Below are positions 12,275 to 23,020 of a DNA stretch of 64,000 nucleotides, piece after piece. The notes under the pieces are model-generated. The model was not told the DNA's origin. It did not search any database and worked only from the letters and a program-made list of their open reading frames with translations. The first letter of the stretch is position 1. Each line of letters starts with the position of its first letter. A program made the translations under genes and the position numbers. Source of the stretch: Athripsodes cinereus (taxonomy: Eukaryota > Arthropoda > Insecta > Trichoptera > Leptoceridae); the NCBI GenBank assembly GCA_947579605.1, contig OX388309.1, positions 19,473,071 to 19,537,070 of the forward strand, written 5' to 3'.

Positions 12275-12510
12275 ATTTTTTGATAATAAACAATATAAAT
12301 ATAATTAAAAAAACACTATTACTTTCACAAATTATATAAAGAGTTATAAGTACTTTTCGGACATCCGTCCATCATCAGTAACAACTTAGAACTTCTAAGT
12401 TGTTACTGATGATGGACGGATGTCCGAAAAGTACTTATAACTCTTTATATAATTTGTGAAAGAAATAGTGTTTTTTTTAATTATATTTATATTGTTTATT
12501 ATCAAAAAAT
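12275..12510. mobile_element. near-perfect 236-bp palindrome with hammerhead-like cores
   Basis: Two arms of about 117 bases (12275-12391 and 12393-12510) are inverted copies with one base between them, one mismatch and one length change in an A/T run. Each arm carries CTGATGA (12406-12412 on plus; reverse complement at 12372-12378), a GGAC/GTCC hairpin and GAAA (12426-12429), the order of a hammerhead ribozyme core. The right arm is followed by AATATGAACTTCCAC, which also follows the related module at 39833-39955. Inverted terminal repeats with ribozyme motifs are known from Penelope-like elements, so this is probably a pair of such terminal repeats without the body. Confidence 0.75.
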
Positions 12511-13274
12511 CAATATGAACTTCCACAGTGTTTGCTCTTCAAAAGTAGAAAAGTTCATATTTTTATCTGAACACTCCTTCTGGTCTATTGTTAACAGATA
12601 TTGCGCGGGGATAGAACAAAGGAAACTTGTTATACCCATTATTTACTTTCAAAGTCTGATTAAATTTTCACTGCTATTTGATTGTGTAGAAAATTTCTCT
12701 ACTGCATACTTATGAAAACATATTTCTCGTAAGAATTAATTACACACATACAATATTCTTTAATGCAATTCATAAAAACGTATGAATGTGGAAGAAACGA
12801 AAGAAACAAGTATGAATAAATCGATATGGCGTTCCGTCCTTTCTGTCTTCCCTACTTGAGATGCAACGTGAGGGTACAGAGTACATCACATTATATTAAG
12901 TGATTTAGTTATATCAAACAAAAATGTATGAAAGTTTTTACTTAATTAATATAGCTGCAAGAAGAGCAATTTATCAAAAAAATTACACACTTATAATGTC
13001 ATATTCTGATATCATAATTTCATTTGGTATAGATACTTAGTATTTCACGTTTCAGTCCGTTCATTCGAGAATCAAACTATATTGTCATAAAATATTTCAA
13101 ACAAACGAAATGAAACATTAAAATTATTTAGATGTTTAAATTATTTTATTATTTAGATAATTTTAATATTTCATTTCAATCCATTTTACAAAACATACAA
13201 ACCACAGAAATAAACAAAAAAGAAAACAACATGAAAAATATTATTAAACACCTAATAAATGAAAAGCAAAAAAT
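12511..13274. other. AT-rich DNA, nothing recognised
   Basis: No supported gene or repeat; the frames at 12515-12715 and 13132-13380 have no recognisable motif, and the latter runs into a SINE-like fragment. Confidence 0.5.
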
Positions 13275-13330
13275 ATTACTACTATACTACTCTATATCAT
13301 CACGGCATCCCTCGCATGCGGGGAAAACAG
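13275..13330 (-). mobile_element. SINE-like family V, 3' fragment
   Basis: The minus strand reads a GGGGAAAACAGCG-side stretch, GGGATGCCGTGATGATATAG, then a (GTA)n-like tail, matching the 3' end at 37600-37640. Only the last 50 or so bases are present. Confidence 0.55.
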
Positions 13331-13411
13331 CGAATGAAAAGCAAATAAAAAAGCGCAGATTATCCTTTTCGTATCATTAAACTATTTATGATAAAGTATA
13401 ATATAAGTATA

Positions 13412-13724
13412 TAACTACTACAACCATACTATCACGGTATACCCCACAATTATGGTAGCCAGTAGACCTGCTGCATGTAACAAATATGGTAGCCAGTAGA
13501 CCTGCTGCATGTAACAAATATGGTAGCCAGTAGACCTGCTGCATATAACAAATATGGAAGCCATTTTCTTCGTGTCTACAAAAAAATTATACATTCAGGA
13601 TAGATGACAAACCTCATCTTGGAATTTAAGATGTAAAATATCCATATTTACTCGAGCACCTTCCTTTAAGGACATTCGAAAACTTACGGGAAGACCAACT
13701 ATTTGCTGGGTACGGTCCACGGAA
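13412..13724 (-). mobile_element. SINE-like family V, full copy with internal triplication
   Basis: A full-length minus-strand copy of the dispersed family seen best at 37391-37640. In order on the minus strand: CCGTGGA head, AAGTTTTCGAATGTCC, a GGTGCTCGAG block in the place of a B-box-like GGTGTTCGAA, ATTTTACATCTTAAATTC, GATGAGGTTTGTCA, CTGCTGGCTACC-like block, GGGGTATACCGTGATAGTAT and a GTA-type tail. The CTGCTGGCTACC block is triplicated in 34-base units (13452-13485, 13486-13519, 13520-13553), which the other copies lack. No coding capacity. The family looks like a SINE with a weak tRNA-like head, but its Pol III promoter is only suggestive. Confidence 0.7.
13452..13553. repeat. 34-bp tandem triplication
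   Basis: Three head-to-tail units beginning ATGGTAGCCAGTAGACCTGC; the first two differ little and the third has CATATAAC for CATGTAAC. The array lies inside a SINE-like copy and is a local expansion rather than a separate satellite. Confidence 0.9.
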
Positions 13725-15061
13725 CATATATATATACATATAATATATAACACAATATTTTCCGTAACATATGTCTGAATGAATTAAAAGTACGTAGAAG
13801 TTCACAAAACATCTCAGCTGTTACGAGAAAATCGTCTTTTGTACCAAAATATTCACGTGGTTCAATCATATGTAAAAAAGCAGATGTAATCTTATGTACG
13901 TGCTACAAAGAAAACAAACAACTGTCGTGCTGATAATAATAATGATACTTATTAGCTCGAACATTATTTATATTATACACATCAAATAATTTCCTTTCAT
14001 AAAAGTTCGTATTTCTTTAGTTGATTATTTAGTATTCATATCAAGTGGGCGATCCCATATCTTATACGTACGTAGTACATACATTGTACATTGTGTATTT
14101 ACCATACCGGCAAAAACATCTGCCGGCAAGTATGAAAATGTCACATAAAAACCTAAAACTAAACTATAACAATAAATAAATCAAAACTTACGTTAATGCT
14201 ATCCGCAGAGCATCCCAAATAATCCAGGTTGTGGAATCTTCAGTAGATTTCCAAAAATAAATAAAAACAAACACCAATAAGGGTAAGAAAAAGTTCTACA
14301 AATTATAAAATAATCTATTAAAACAACACAAGAATAAATATTTTCAACAACACAATTAACAAGACGTGAATAATAAAAACAGTAACAGCTCTTCGAATGT
14401 TCAACAAATGAATAATGACAGTTTTAAATGTATGTTCCTTTTTTAAAATGTGATATGAATTGAATTGGGCACGTTTTTTGTTTTTGTTGTGGTAATATTG
14501 CACATTCGCACCAGGACAGAGGTACCTTCCTACAGAATGGCGCGTTAAAAACTGACGCGGTGAAATTGTAAAACGATGTCTACGCAGCCTTTGTCAGGAA
14601 TGCCACAGTGAACAAGTCGTGCCTATGTGTATCTCTCTTTCGGTTGTACTAAATATGAAACAGCAATACTGAACGCTGTCTGGCGTGGGAGTTTATCAAA
14701 GGGAATTCGTACATATAGGTGGTGAATATTAAATTTGAACTAGTCCTTTTCAAGGGATTCTCGTAGGTATATAGATATATACTTCTAAAAGAAATTGCGC
14801 AATAAATAACTGGTAACTATCATATGTGTTATAGCTATCTAACTACAATATTATCATTCACCATCTATTATTAAGTATTTAATTCCCTCGATAATTGCAA
14901 TAGTTAATTATGAATATTAATAGTGAATAAATAAGGTAAGTTATCCATATATCACATTTTACACATATAGCAATTATCTAAAGAATATAATAGGCATTAG
15001 CATATTGAAAAAAAATATATATACCACAAAATATAACTCAATAACTCAGCATTTCTCACGA
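13725..15061. other. AT-rich DNA with one GC-richer patch
   Basis: No supported gene. At about 14505-14700 the base composition becomes more balanced (GGCGCGTTAAAAACTGACGC, GTCTGGCGTGGGAG). It contains no long frame; it could be an untranslated exon or promoter region of an unseen gene, or an unrecognised repeat. Confidence 0.45.
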
Positions 15062-15170
15062 GAATGGTAGCCAGTGGACTAACCGCATGTTGTATACATC
15101 TAAGTCATCTTCTCTGTTTCTATTAGAGTAGAGATTTTCGAAACGGGTGGCATGGCATACCTTTTGCAGA
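15062..15170 (-). mobile_element. SINE-like family V fragment
   Basis: The minus strand reads ATGCCACCCGTTTCG, then CATGCGGTTAGTCCACTGGC and TACCATTC, matching in order the middle and 3' part of the family V consensus (GCCACCCATCCTG, CTGCTGGCTACC). Diverged and truncated at both ends. Confidence 0.5.
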
Positions 15171-15339
15171 ATTTTAAATTTTTGAAGATAAAAAATTATT
15201 AAATAAAATATTTGTACAACAATACACACTAGCGCAAGTTTTAAAGTATCTTGTCAATAAAAAAAAAATAGTAAAATAATACGTACAAAATACAATAACC
15301 AATTAACCAACAATCACGAATACCTTATTTTGAGTACAA

Positions 15340-15450
15340 AAGGTATTTCGAGTACTCTCTTTTCTGAAAGATTTCGAATGCCATGAAAAAGGCAGGTGTT
15401 CGAACAACCTCAAATATAAGATAGTTAACACCTGCAGTTAAGCGATGGGG
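15340..15450 (+). mobile_element. SINE-like family V, 5' fragment
   Basis: Plus-strand match to the head of the family: ACTCTCTTTTCTG, AGATTTCGAATGCC and AAAGGCAGGTGTTCGAAC, the last being the B-box-like block shared with 37460-37480. The 3' half is missing or too diverged to see. Confidence 0.5.
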
Positions 15451-16022
15451 TATGCCATTTATCCCGAATGTTTTTTTCATTGGTACAGTGAGGGCATCAG
15501 TTTGCTGACACTGCTTGCTATAAATTTCATTTTACCCTTAATATTCACATAAAAATATCACTTTTATGTTGCCTCAATAGTACATTATAACTCATTTCCA
15601 TTTCAACCAACATATTATACATACAGGTATAAATATAGGCAAATATCTATGTAGACATAGTACATAAAATTAAACTGCCGTTGTAGTTTGCATGCGCTCA
15701 ATCATCACAATATTATTATGAAACTATTTCTCCAACCCGACGTTGTCCAATAATAAATTATGTACTTACGACAGGAAACCCCCCATTTTTATAAATGTTA
15801 CTATAACTACAACAAAATAAATGAAAAATTAAAGTCTTTGTAGTAAAATTTACAGAATTAGTTCATAATTCGTAAATTGTTTATTTTTCTATGTAGACAA
15901 GGTTTTTTCATAAGCACGTATAAGAACTATGTTTTTACAGTTTGATTAAAATATGAAAAGCCTGAGTAATACTCAGTTGAGAATTTTAAATTAATAATTT
16001 TGGTTGATCCTGAAAAATTAAT
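15451..16022. other. AT-rich DNA, nothing recognised
   Basis: No supported gene, RNA or repeat seen. Confidence 0.5.
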
Positions 16023-16030
16023 AATGTGAT

Positions 16031-16238
16031 CATCATCATCATCATCGCCCTCAACGCTCCTCTCGGGAGCACAGGGCAGAAACCAGCCTCCTCCATTCAG
16101 AGCGTCTCTGTGCCAATTGCGTCACCTCTTCCCACGACATTCCTTGCGCTCTGATATCGTTGTCATAGGAACGATGTATTGTGAAAGAGGGATGTCCGGG
16201 CCTACGGAACCCCTGCGGACGGAAGAACAGTGATGAAG
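16031..16238 (-). mobile_element. RTE-type LINE, 5'-truncated 3' end with target duplication
   Basis: Minus-strand copy of the same RTE C-terminal end as 8270-8584, with the (ATG)n tail at 16031-16046. It is a 5'-truncated insertion: the 8-base string AATGTGAT lies at 16023-16030 directly before the tail and again at 16239-16246 at the truncated side, as expected of a target-site duplication from LINE integration. The protein trace includes WKEVTQLAQRRSEWRRLV-like residues. Confidence 0.8.
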
Positions 16239-16245
16239 AATGTGA

Positions 16246-16400
16246 TATTATTATTATTATTTATTTAGCATAAAAATATACATAATAACCTTAAACATAA
16301 TCTTATTACAATATGAAATAATAGTGTACATGTATTTTACTGTTTTACCCTCCTTAAAAAGTAAACTTGTGTAAAGGAGGGGAGCAGATTACATTTTATA
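16246..16400 (-). mobile_element. LINE 3' end with CCTCC hairpin
   Basis: On the minus strand this reads CTCCCCTCCTTTACACAAG, a short loop and AAGGAGGG, then AT-rich sequence to a (TAA)n tail at 16246-16262. The same arrangement (CCTCCTTTACAC, then AAGGAGG, then tail) occurs on the minus strand at 47878-48015. It is a shared 3' untranslated end of a retroelement of unknown clade. The RTE copy at 16031-16238 inserted beside its tail. Confidence 0.6.
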
Positions 16401-16768
16401 AACCATCACATAATTATAAATTAAAAAACAAATTCCATAATTACTTGTATAATTCCATGTGCATTGATATCCTTACAATATTTTCTGTGAGAGAATAACT
16501 CTTTAATATGGGAATAAATATAATGGATTTTGTTATGTGAAATATATTACAATTATTATACTGAAAGCTACTTTAACCGATTCAATCGTGTGTGGAGATA
16601 TTATAACTGACCATGAAAATCATCAGTTTTTCTACTGTTTCATGTTAATAATGGATAACTTTCCTAACTCCATCGAATCATGCTGTCTAAAAAATCCATA
16701 AACATTAGTACACGACGAGCATTTGCGTGTATTTTTTTGAAACTTTCTTTGATGAACACATGAATGGG
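16401..16768. other. AT-rich DNA, nothing recognised
   Basis: No supported gene or repeat seen. Confidence 0.5.
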
Positions 16769-16985
16769 TTTTTTTATTTATTTATTTACTCTTTATTGTG
16801 CATTGATAACAAACAATTTTATACATTAATATAACTATACAAAAAAAACACAGGGCTAATTAATCGCAGAGGCCTGATTTCTTCCAATATGGGGATGAAA
16901 CAATGGAACAGCTTTTTTGAAAGAATCGAACTTGTAATCTCTCGCTTTAAGGTCCGAGACTCTACAATTATGCTACCGACTACCT
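16769..16985 (-). mobile_element. diverged tRNA-derived SINE with LINE-like tail
   Basis: On the minus strand the head reads GTCGGTAGCATAATTGTAGA then GTCTCGGAC, and a B-box-like GTTCGATTC (reverse complement at 16923-16931). The head resembles family A SINEs (GTCGGTAGCCTGGAGGTAGA). The 3' part differs: it ends ATAAAATTG, ATCAATGCACAATAAAGAG and an AAAT tail, like the LINE ends at 40735-40800, 49370-49425 and 62900-63050. It is therefore a SINE with a tRNA head and a tail borrowed from a LINE. Confidence 0.7.
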
Positions 16986-17784
16986 TAGTGAAATCATAAA
17001 TGAAGTAACCAACTCATCAAAATACGTCTGTGTATAAACAAACATACATATTAACTTACGAACATGTAATGTTTATAGCACGCATGCACACAAGTAAATA
17101 AAATATTGTAAACATATATTATTTATTTGCATCCAGAATCGCATTGGTCACCGGATGTATGTCCGTCGTGCGGACACAATTTTATATTACGACTTGGTTA
17201 TTATATTATCGTTGCAAATGATATATATATATATATTTTAAACCAATGCAAATACCTGGAGATGGTTGAGTAAGTGCTGAAACTTTAATGAAGAAACATC
17301 TAATATTATTAAAGACTTTTGTAAATATACAAAATTAAACAGAGGTAAACAAAAAACGATTCAGTGCGTGACGTGAATATGTCCAAAGATAGATTGAAAA
17401 ATCTTAACTTAATCCATACGTTTTCTTTTCTTATAACTTCATATCCTGTGTTTTAACGTATATTTCCATACAAAATACCGCTTTTTCCACGTAAATATTA
17501 TGTTTTCAATTCATTCATTAATAATAAAAAAATATAAATTATCATAATTTATTTACATACGAAAGTGTAAAAAAAAACTTTTGTTTTAAAGTTCACAAAC
17601 ATATTATGTAAAAAAATATACTAACATCATGCTTACAAACGGACTTGGAAACTTATTTATCCATGAATGGCTGGTTTTGAATGATACCTATATCATAATA
17701 TGCAGTTGTATATATTGTATGTACGCTTATTGAAGTTTAGTTTGTTCATCCAAATTTAGACATAATCTTGACTGCATCACGTTA
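16986..17784. other. AT-rich DNA, nothing recognised
   Basis: Contains an (AT)n microsatellite at about 17219-17236. No supported gene. Confidence 0.5.
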
Positions 17785-17985
17785 TTATAGTGCCAAGTTC
17801 AAACAAATGGAATCATCTGGAATTGACAGTGCTAAAATTTCTCTAATTTCTCCGTACTCCTTTATCCTTTGTGTTGGCGCTTTCAATATCCCAAAATAAA
17901 ACACGTCAAATAATATTTTACTCTCTGTATCTGCAGCCGTTCTATCATATGAAGTTTTGGAGTAACCTGAAGATACAAGAAACAC
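17785..17985 (-). CDS. weak candidate exon, 66 residues
   Basis: I do not recognise it. The frame includes SKTSYDRTAADTESKILFDV and APTQRIKEYGEIREILALSI, with a balanced residue mix that is unusual here. On the minus strand the sequence entering it is TGTGTGTTTCTTGTATCTTC followed by AG, a reasonable splice-acceptor-like pyrimidine tract, so an exon beginning near 17966 is possible. No donor is evident before the stop. A second frame (125 residues, 18077-18454, minus) lies just upstream; it is I/L/F/Y/N-rich and unrecognised. Both may be chance or a decayed gene. Confidence 0.15.
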   Translation of the reverse strand: MFLVSSGYSKTSYDRTAADTESKILFDVFYFGILKAPTQRIKEYGEIREILALSIPDDSICLNLAL

Positions 17986-18454
17986 ACAGGATCCCTATTC
18001 TATGGTAAAGGCAACATTTAAATAGCTTTTGAAGTTGCCGATGGTTCGATAGTCAAATCTGAAACTTCAGATTGAATCATGCTGTTGTTTTTCTATTATG
18101 TTCTATTAAATAACAAAAAAAAATCAACACCGAGTAGACATTCTTATCTTTTCTGAAAAATGGTTTCAATAGAAGGATTTTATATTCGATATTGTAATTT
18201 AAAATCCAGTTGCAAATAAAGTTATCTGTGGAATAAATTAACTGTGGAATTAGGCACCTTAACTGTCGAATAAAATGGCAATGATGGAAAACTGTTTTCG
18301 TTTTCCTTGAATATTGAGAGTCAAAAGAAAAGACTTGTACTAAAATGTTGATCTCCTCGTTAATTGGTATAAATTTCATAATGTTTTCACATAAATATAA
18401 ATATATAATATAGCTTCGCTCATTGTTGTTAACTTCTGATTTAGATGCAAGCAT

Positions 18455-19045
18455 TCCTTAAAAGTTGTATGCATTTATTTATAAAGTCAAGGCTTAAGTC
18501 AGTTTTCTCTTTCGTTCATCGTTTATTTTAAAGACTTAAGTGTAAGCAAGATAGATAATCATAGCCGTAGACTGTCGAGACATTAAACCTTCTTTCAATA
18601 CCAGGTGTTAAAAACTTTTATTACAATATTCAAATGTTCCTAGTCTCACATTAAAATGCATTTATTTCATTTTTTCTATTTGCATATTCTATTCATCTGC
18701 ATAGTTTCATCAATATTTAAATAAAAACATAATAATATCTTATTTTTTCTCACAGTTTAACCCAACAACCAAAGAATTAATTACTTCTACTGACTTAAAT
18801 CAATATAATATTATCATTTCGTTTTTCTTCATGTCGCTTAAAGTCACAAACTTATCAAGTTGACAAAAGTTATTATTCTATTATTATTGGACAATATTAA
18901 TGTTCAATTAATGTACCAAAGCACCTCAAAAACTGTACAATTCATCAATTCTAGGACATTACATCCACGTTATAATATAAAAATAAATAAATTTATAGAT
19001 TAAATGAGGATCTTGGATACATTAAGGTATCCACGTCAAAAGAAA
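18455..19045. other. AT-rich DNA, nothing recognised
   Basis: No supported gene; a short GGATAC/GTATCC inverted repeat lies near 19014-19030, and an (ATTT)n run at 19046-19070. Confidence 0.5.
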
Positions 19046-19121
19046 CATTTATTTATTTATTTATTTATTGTATAATGTCAAATATGATACGATATATCCA
19101 TGTCAAGAATCTTAAAAACAT

Positions 19122-19505
19122 AATTATTTATTTATTTATAATAACATATTATACGGCACAAGGCCATTAAAAATATACAAAAAAATCACAAATAGTTCGA
19201 TGCAATACAACAATCCTTTCAAACGCAGTCACAATTACTTTATAAATAAAATTTTGTAAAATTAAAGGGTTTAAGGTCTCTTCTGAAATTCTTAAGATCC
19301 GCAGCCTATCTTAGCTCCGGAGGCAATCCATTCCTGCCACAGAAAGAGCTCTTTCCCTGTAAACTGTAAAATTGTTCTTCTGTGGAACTGCCAACTCCAA
19401 ACAACACACTCTGAGCAGATCCCAAGGCATGCTGCTTTATTCCGAAACCTTTTATTTTATACAACTCAGCAATTTTATTAAGAAGTGCATACCCTATGCC
19501 ATCAG
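19122..19505 (-). mobile_element. LINE relic, reverse-transcriptase C-terminus and 3' end
   Basis: On the minus strand the frame reads through SSFCGRNGLPPELR, one stop codon, then AADLKNFRRDLKPFNF. The LPPELR...LKNFRRDL pattern is the usual C-terminus of CR1/Jockey-like reverse transcriptases. It is followed by a 3' untranslated region with GGCCTTGTGCCGTATAATAT and an AAAT tail (19124-19138). The GGCYT-TGCCGT tail block also occurs at 22960-23015 and, more diverged, at 31330-31395. A premature stop and the missing upstream part show it is a truncated dead copy. Confidence 0.7.
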
Positions 19506-19650
19506 TCACCCCTTAAGTAGGATTGCTAGCGGACTAATTGTATCTCATGAACATACATTTCGTCTCTTTAATGGCATGATAAATAATAATACATTCGAGA
19601 TATGTGGTATACCTACCTCATCACTGAATTTAATATCTTTATTGTACTGA
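19506..19650 (-). mobile_element. SINE-like family V fragment
   Basis: The minus strand reads AAATTCAGTGATGAGGTAGG, then CTCGAATGTATT, GACGAAATG and ACAATTAGTCCGCTAGC, following the order AAATTCAGCGATGAGG, CCTGAATGT, CACGAAGAGG, CTGATCTGCTGGCTACC of the 37391 copy. It abuts the LINE relic at 19122-19505. Confidence 0.55.
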
Positions 19651-21207
19651 AAGTAGATTGTGTTGTCCAAATCATCGTAGGTTATTTTCAAATACATATA
19701 TCTCTTTGAAATTATTTGCAGAGGGTCTATTAAAGTTACGCGTAGGTGTTATGCAAAAAACTTTTGTTTTCAATTTACCGAGGCACGCATTTTCATTTTC
19801 TACTCTACAGTGTCGAAAAGTTTCCTAACATCCGCCAGAGTAATTTTGTCACATTTTTAAAGCATTTTTCTTTTCCCCTATTTTTTTATAACATAATAAG
19901 AAACATTTTTCGTCAAAACTGTGTTACCTTAAAATGATGTTTACAAAGACTTTGTCTATACACAGTTATCTCAATATTCATTTTTATATTTTCTCATGTC
20001 ACGTGTCATCGAAACTGAATACAGGTAGAAATAATTCAACGCTATTTTGTCCACGTGTTAACTAAACTTCATTCTAAGAATATTTTGTTTTAAGAATATA
20101 TCTTACATTCCTCGTAAGTAAATATAAAATCTCTGCTGCTTAATTTTAAAATATTTTTTATTTAATTAGTAAATACTGCTTTTTTAGTTGTCTACACGAA
20201 GATAAGGAAAAGAAAAAAGACTTTGAAATCTATCTGTCACACGTCATGTCCCAATGGAGTAGACAGAGAGGAAAGAACACCTTGATGATCAATCCTTACA
20301 TACTTCCTTCGCAAATTATTTCTTGAAATACAAAATAATAGACTAGTAGGAACTTATTATATGTGATCAACAAATTAGTCTAGATTTTTTTCGTCTCAAA
20401 CCTACCTGAAAATTCCCTTTCATGGTACATCTACGGCACACGTAGTTTTATGAAAAGAGGTTATCAGTAAAAGGGCGCAGGAAAATAAGAATGCTAACAT
20501 AGTTTCTATTGATATATTACAACAAAAAATATATGAAATTTCTCGAATACCAAAGTTTATCTACACACGAAAAGGTTTTTGTTCTTGAATTGTCCAAGGT
20601 GAATGCGCTTTAGGAGGCTGTATTGCAGTGGTCCATTGTTTTATAGACACCAACCAACACTATTATACGTGTTTATTATATAGGTAGATAGGTATATTGC
20701 CACATTATTATTATTATTATCCTTGCACCAGGCAGATGTTCGCTGATACATACATACAAAGAGTGAGTATAAAACATAAAACTTAGGTGTATAAAGCTAT
20801 GTATTGTAGGTATCTGCATAAGAGACGGGATAATAACTTTAGCTTAGAGCAACGAAGAGTAATAAGTAGTTGATGGTTGTATGTAGTACCACTTGAAACT
20901 ATTTATAGCACCGAGGTATACATTAATATGGAATTTATTTCGCATGTTTGTGATTTTATTGCACTGAGTTACTAACATAGAAGACTCGGGGTAATGCATT
21001 AAATCGGTTATCCAGAATATTGCTGAGTAAGTAAGGTTCTCTGATTAACGATGTGGAAATTCACTGAAAGAAAATTGATTGCAGCGAGTTATTCGCTATT
21101 TGTATCATAAGCTCATTTATTATTGCATAATAAGAACTGCGGAATACTCGCTAGGCTTTCAAATATTTTTTAAAAAGCGCATCTTAAATTACACGGAATT
21201 TTTTATC
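19651..21207. other. AT-rich DNA, one possible retroposon scrap
   Basis: No supported gene. At about 20225-20265 the string CATGTCCCAATGGAGTAGAC resembles a phrase I associate with lepidopteran retroposons, but I cannot prove that here. A (TTA)n run is at 20705-20720. Confidence 0.45.
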
Positions 21208-21325
21208 TTACATTTAATTGTTTGCCACTCTAATCATGAATTGTGTAACTTTTGCTGGCGATGGCATCATTCATGTTTATCAAGTGCAGCTAGTCTGCTG
21301 GCTACCCAAGCTGTGATAGTATAAC
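21208..21325 (+). mobile_element. SINE-like family V, 3' part
   Basis: Plus-strand sequence GTTTGCCACTCTAATCATGA, GTGCAGCTAGTCTGCTGGCT, ACCCAAGCTGTGATAGTATA matches the family V 3' half. The frame at 21079-21324 runs into it and is not a gene. Confidence 0.6.
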
Positions 21326-22571
21326 ATCATTTTCAAAACTTTAAACATAAAATGTAATGCACTATTAATAGATGTCTACACCTGCATTGTTTACATTTGT
21401 CTATAAAGTATTATTCAAAGTCATCTTTACTAAATTTTTGTTTGTGTACTTCATCTGTGATTGATGCTAACGTCAAAATTTGTCATGAATTGTATTATTT
21501 TAGGTTAATTCGTTTTTATTATTAGTGTTCTATAAAATATCCAAACATTCTTTGTAATAATTTTGTTGTAGTTTTAAATTAATGAATATCCTTTACCTCT
21601 TAATTTTCAAATTTTAACAAAAATGCATGTACGCGAATCCTATATTTTTGTTTTTTTGCATTCATATTCATCATAACATTTATTGTTTGTTTTTTATTAT
21701 ACACTTGATAAAAGAAATCTAAGCCTTCGAAAAAATGCACCTCCAAACATTTAAATTTACATAGTATAATACAAATAATCCTTAACATTTAACTCATCCT
21801 AATCCCAGTAGAGAAATATCCCAGTAAAGTTAAATACATTGACAAATTCATCTCTAATAAACATGTCTTGTATAATGCGATAAAACTGCATTTTATTTTA
21901 GAAGTATTAGTGAGGGAATATAGAAGACTTGATCAACTCAATCTAAGTTGCACTTGGCAACCATTATTAAGTGCTTTGATCTATATGCGCTCCATAGTGT
22001 TGTACACGATTAACTTATTTATAAAGATAGCTTTAGTTTTCCCATTACTTAGCTAACTAGAGAGTCAGGTAGATGACAATGGGACCCTGGAGTCCAGTTA
22101 ACAGCTTACAATAGCCTTGTAACATGTCTCCATCATCTGATTATCGTCATAATGCGTCATACTTTAATAATACATTACTATTATATTCACTTCAGTCGTA
22201 GTTCTTGGTTAACTTTTTCATTCTCGTTAAAATTCCCCCAGGAATATAATCTACTACTACGAGTACTACGACGATACTTTGACGATAGTTATTTTCTTCA
22301 GCTGATAATATCTTTGTTAATGACAATTTCATTTTACATTAGTAATCCAAGTTTCTAAAGAAGTTACACCATTTCAACATTATCAAGTTATTTGAAGTAC
22401 TTCAATGCATTAAAAAGTATTATTTAATATACATTTATTTTATATATTTTTGCATGTACCGCATAAAATTTCTCTGTTTGCTGTTTGGTCATTTGGTTTT
22501 CTTATATTTAATGACATATAATTTTGTTAGAATTGTAACTGTTGTATTTGTAAATGTTATGTATAATATGA
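21326..22571. other. AT-rich DNA, nothing recognised
   Basis: No supported gene, RNA or repeat seen; frames at 21600-22358 are hydrophobic and unrecognised. Confidence 0.5.
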
Positions 22572-23020
22572 CATATTAGAAACGATACACCAAGAACAAA
22601 CAGAGTTCGTGATGGTTTCCTGTACTCCGCAATTAAAGCCTATAATTATTTACCTAACAATGTAAAAGAATGTAGTAATGTAAAAACTTTTAAAAACAAA
22701 ATTAGTAAGCCAGTGAAAGAAAACGGTGTTAGTGTCCAGAAAGTTTGAAGTGGTGTAGTGTTGTGTCATATGCATGCTTATATTCATATATATGTGTATA
22801 TATATATTTTATTTATTTTTAAATGTCAAATGTATTACTTACATATGTCTATATTTTGTTTTGTTTGCTTGATGTCAGTAATTGGTTTTACGTCTGATAC
22901 CATCAATCCAGATTGCTGTTTTGAAGTTTATTGTACAATAAATAAATAATGTATTTTGTCATGTAATAGGCTTATGCCGTGAATTTATGTAAATAAATAA
23001 ATAAGTAAATAAATCTTTAC
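22572..23020 (+). mobile_element. LINE relic, reverse-transcriptase C-terminus and 3' end
   Basis: The frame 22572-22748 reads NDTPRTNRVRDGFLYSAIKA then YNYLPNNVKECSNVKTFKNK, the standard end of CR1/Jockey-like reverse transcriptases (F-Y-G--YN-LP-x-(I/V)K-----TFK--L), and stops at TGA (22746-22748). A 3' untranslated region of about 230 bases follows, containing GTAATAGGCTTATGCCGTGA and ending in AATA/AAAT repeats at about 22990-23015. A stop lies immediately upstream of 22572, so the copy is 5'-truncated or decayed. Same tail block as 1160-1215 and 19122-19505. Confidence 0.75.

Noticed and set aside
13412..13724. CRISPR-like array (34-bp units)
   Set aside because: The units are head-to-tail without spacers, occur in eukaryotic DNA and lie within a SINE-like copy.
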